DNA of 7,061 nucleotides. It comes from Pseudomonadota bacterium. GTDB taxonomy: Bacteria; Pseudomonadota; Gammaproteobacteria; Xanthomonadales; Marinicellaceae. The notes beneath the pieces are model-generated. The model was not told where the DNA came from and searched no databases. It saw nothing but the letters and a program-made list of their open reading frames with translations. Of the stretch, positions 5,069 to 7,061 are shown in pieces. Location of the stretch: assembly GCA_008501575.1 (NCBI GenBank), contig QQUO01000259.1, forward strand, positions 1 to 7,061. The letters are read 5' to 3'. Each line of letters begins with the position of its first letter. Positions within the stretch are counted from its first letter, which is position 1. Position numbers and translations under genes: made by a program.

Positions 5069-7061
5069 TTATTGCTTAATGCCTGCTAATTTCAATAAAA
5101 AGGCATAATCCTGAGCGGTTTCTTTATAGTAACTAAACCGACCCGAAGCACCACCATGGCCGGTGTCCATATTGGTTCGCATTAATAACAAATTATTATC
5201 AGTTTTATATTCGCGCAGTTTTGCCACCCATTTGGCCGGCTCAAAGTATTGCACTTGCGAATCATGTAAACCGGTGGTCACCAGAATATTTGGATAATCT
5301 TGTGCCTTGACCTGGTCATAAGGTGAATAGGACAACATATATTCATAAGAGTCTTTATTTTTAGGGTTGCCCCATTCTTCAAATTCACCGGTGGTCAACG
5401 GCAAACTTTCATCCAACATGGTGGTCACCACATCCACAAAAGGGACACTCGCAATCATGCCGTGATAGAGCATGCCATCCATATTGGCCACTGCACCCAT
5501 CAATAAACCACCGGCACTTCCACCCCAGGCATACATTCTTTCCGGATCTCCATAAGCTTGCGCCAACAAGGCTTTTGAAACATCAATAAAATCAGTAAAC
5601 GTGTTCATTTTATGAAACATTTTACCGTTTTCATACCAGGCACGTCCTTTGGCCTGGGAGCCTCGAATATGTGCCACCGCATAAATAAAATCACGATCCA
5701 ATAATGACAGGCGACTGATTGAAAAACCCGGATCAATGGAATAACCGTAAGAACCGTAACCATATACCAATAAGGGTCTTTCAGATAAGGCCTTGTCTGA
5801 TTTTTTATAGACCAGTGAAACCGGTACTTCAGCACCATCTCTGGCGGTAATTAACAGCCGCTCAGATTGATACGCTTCGGGGTTATATTCGCCATTAATT
5901 TCATCTTGTTTGAGTAAGGTTTTTTCATCTGAATTTAAATCCATTTCATAAACACTGCTCAGCTGCGTGAACGAATCATAACTGTAGCGCATGGTATTGG
6001 TGTCTTGCTGTGGATTATAACCAACCCACATGGTGGAGACGGCTTCATCACCTGATATGATTTTTTCATCACCCGTTACCCAGTGTTTGGCTTTGATGTG
6101 CTTAATGCCATTACTTCGCTGATCGACAACCAACCAATGTTTAAATGCCTCAGCATCATAAATCAGGGTTTCATCATCATGTGGAATTATTTCTTGCCAT
6201 TGCTGCTTATCCCGGGAATCACCAATTGGGGCACGCATAACACGAGAATTTAAGGCCTGCCAATTACTGACAATAATCCAATCGCCGTTAAAATCCTCCA
6301 CCGAATACTCATGTTTTTCCTCACGGGGCAATACCGAAGCAAACGCACCGGTCGGATTATTTGCATCCAAATAGAGGACTTCACTTTGGGTGGTTGATTC
6401 AATTTGAATCATAATATAATCACCGGAGCGTGCGGTGTAGCAGGACAAATAGAAGGTGTCATCAGATTCTTCATAGACCAACACGTCTTCACTCACCGGT
6501 GTCCCTAAGCGATGCCGGTATACTTGATAAGGCAACAGTGTAACGGGATGCTTACGGGTGTAAAATAATGTTTCACTGTCTTTCGCCCAGGCAATGGAAC
6601 CGGTGGTATTTTTAATCACATCCGGTAACATTTTGCCACTGGCAAGATCTTTAAAACGCAAGTCGTACTGACGACGACTGACGGTGTCTTCTGAAAATCC
6701 GTAAATTTTATGGTTGGGACTTGGCTTTTGATTATTGCTGGCGTAATAGGCATAATCCTTGGCCAATTCGTTGACATCCAGCAACACCTGTTCATTGGAT
6801 TCTAAACTGTCTTGTTTTCGGGCATAAATCGGGTATTCTTGACCTTCTGAATAACGGCTGTAATACCAATAGTTATCCAATTGATAGGGCACCGATTCAT
6901 CGTTTTGTTTAATGCGACCGGTGATTTCCTGATATAAGGTGTCAACCAGAGGCGCAACATCCTCTAATTGCGAAGCGGTGTAGGCATTTTCGGCTTGAAG
7001 ATAAGACAACACTTTAGCATCAGTCCGCTTATCAGCACGCAACCAGTGATAATTATCAATC
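5069..7061 (-). CDS. ptrB: Oligopeptidase B (S9A serine peptidase), 5' partial
   Basis: Serine oligopeptidase that cuts short peptides after Arg or Lys. The frame is open to the window edge and encodes 663 residues; NYHWLRADKR at the edge is the conserved N-terminal DPYxWLRDD region. The TTG at 7042 is therefore internal and the true start lies outside. The catalytic triad is S515 in GGSAGG, D600 in GLHDSQV and H635 in TGHGG. Each is 17 below what I recall for E. coli (S532, D617, H652; 686 residues), so about 17 residues are missing, plus any signal peptide. Roughly residues 75-400 form the gating beta-propeller and the rest the alpha/beta hydrolase domain. The P1-specificity acids in GEFEEWGNP are conserved. 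Of the two acids linked to P2 preference in Salmonella, one is kept (SIDPGF) and the second is Gly. The usual RGGxE loop reads RGSQA. The gene points toward nadA, 110 bases away. Whether the product is cytoplasmic or periplasmic cannot be told without the N-terminus. Confidence 0.96.
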   Translation of the reverse strand, partial: IDNYHWLRADKRTDAKVLSYLQAENAYTASQLEDVAPLVDTLYQEITGRIKQNDESVPYQLDNYWYYSRYSEGQEYPIYARKQDSLESNEQVLLDVNELAKDYAYYASNNQKPSPNHKIYGFSEDTVSRRQYDLRFKDLASGKMLPDVIKNTTGSIAWAKDSETLFYTRKHPVTLLPYQVYRHRLGTPVSEDVLVYEESDDTFYLSCYTARSGDYIMIQIESTTQSEVLYLDANNPTGAFASVLPREEKHEYSVEDFNGDWIIVSNWQALNSRVMRAPIGDSRDKQQWQEIIPHDDETLIYDAEAFKHWLVVDQRSNGIKHIKAKHWVTGDEKIISGDEAVSTMWVGYNPQQDTNTMRYSYDSFTQLSSVYEMDLNSDEKTLLKQDEINGEYNPEAYQSERLLITARDGAEVPVSLVYKKSDKALSERPLLVYGYGSYGYSIDPGFSISRLSLLDRDFIYAVAHIRGSQAKGRAWYENGKMFHKMNTFTDFIDVSKALLAQAYGDPERMYAWGGSAGGLLMGAVANMDGMLYHGMIASVPFVDVVTTMLDESLPLTTGEFEEWGNPKNKDSYEYMLSYSPYDQVKAQDYPNILVTTGLHDSQVQYFEPAKWVAKLREYKTDNNLLLMRTNMDTGHGGASGRFSYYKETAQDYAFLLKLAGIKQ

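Noticed and set aside
803..6922. ACCGGT hexamer found about 13 times, against roughly 2 expected by chance
   Set aside because: Ten of the 13 copies are in-frame ACC GGT codons for Thr-Gly; codon preference explains the excess better than a signal sequence.
7040..7042. TTG as the start of oligopeptidase B
   Set aside because: The upstream in-frame codons encode IDNYHW, part of the conserved N-terminal region, so the gene runs past the window edge.

Overview
The window holds four protein-coding genes and almost no non-coding DNA. It looks like ordinary chromosome of a gammaproteobacterium with moderate GC (mid-40s percent by eye). Three observations support this: an E. coli-like NadA/NadB pair, an oligopeptidase B very close to the enterobacterial enzyme, and a secreted metalloprotease with calcium-binding 'DSDGDGVGD' repeats of a kind common in marine gammaproteobacteria. 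A Marinicella- or Lysobacterales-like host is a guess from the style of the metalloprotease tail and cannot be proven here. Both outer genes are cut by the window edges. The open frames run off each end, so apparent start codons near the edges (ATG at 38, TTG at 7042) are internal codons, not real starts.

Layout. (1) Positions 2-2341, plus strand: the C-terminal part of a large extracellular zinc metalloprotease. In order it has the metzincin zinc site, five calcium-binding thrombospondin type-3-like repeats, a probable beta-propeller region and a C-terminal module present in two diverged copies. (2) Positions 2338-3927, minus strand: nadB, L-aspartate oxidase, starting with GTG. (3) Positions 3930-4958, minus strand: nadA, quinolinate synthase, ending 2 bases before nadB. 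(4) Positions 4959-5068: the only real intergenic gap, with a consensus -10 box for nadAB. (5) Positions 5069-7061, minus strand: ptrB (opdB), oligopeptidase B, lacking roughly its first 17 residues or more.

How the genes work together. nadA and nadB form a tight two-gene unit that makes quinolinate from L-aspartate and dihydroxyacetone phosphate, the entry to de novo NAD synthesis. nadC, the next step, is not in the window. ptrB lies upstream in the same direction and could share a transcript, but the TATAAT box before nadA suggests that nadAB has its own promoter. The metalloprotease is unrelated in function. It converges on nadB, and the two stop codons overlap by 4 bases, leaving no room for a terminator between them.

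I found no RNA gene, insertion sequence, CRISPR array, phage gene or clearly new system. The observations most worth a second look are the duplicated C-terminal module of the metalloprotease, substitutions at substrate-recognition positions of oligopeptidase B, and the stop-to-stop overlap.
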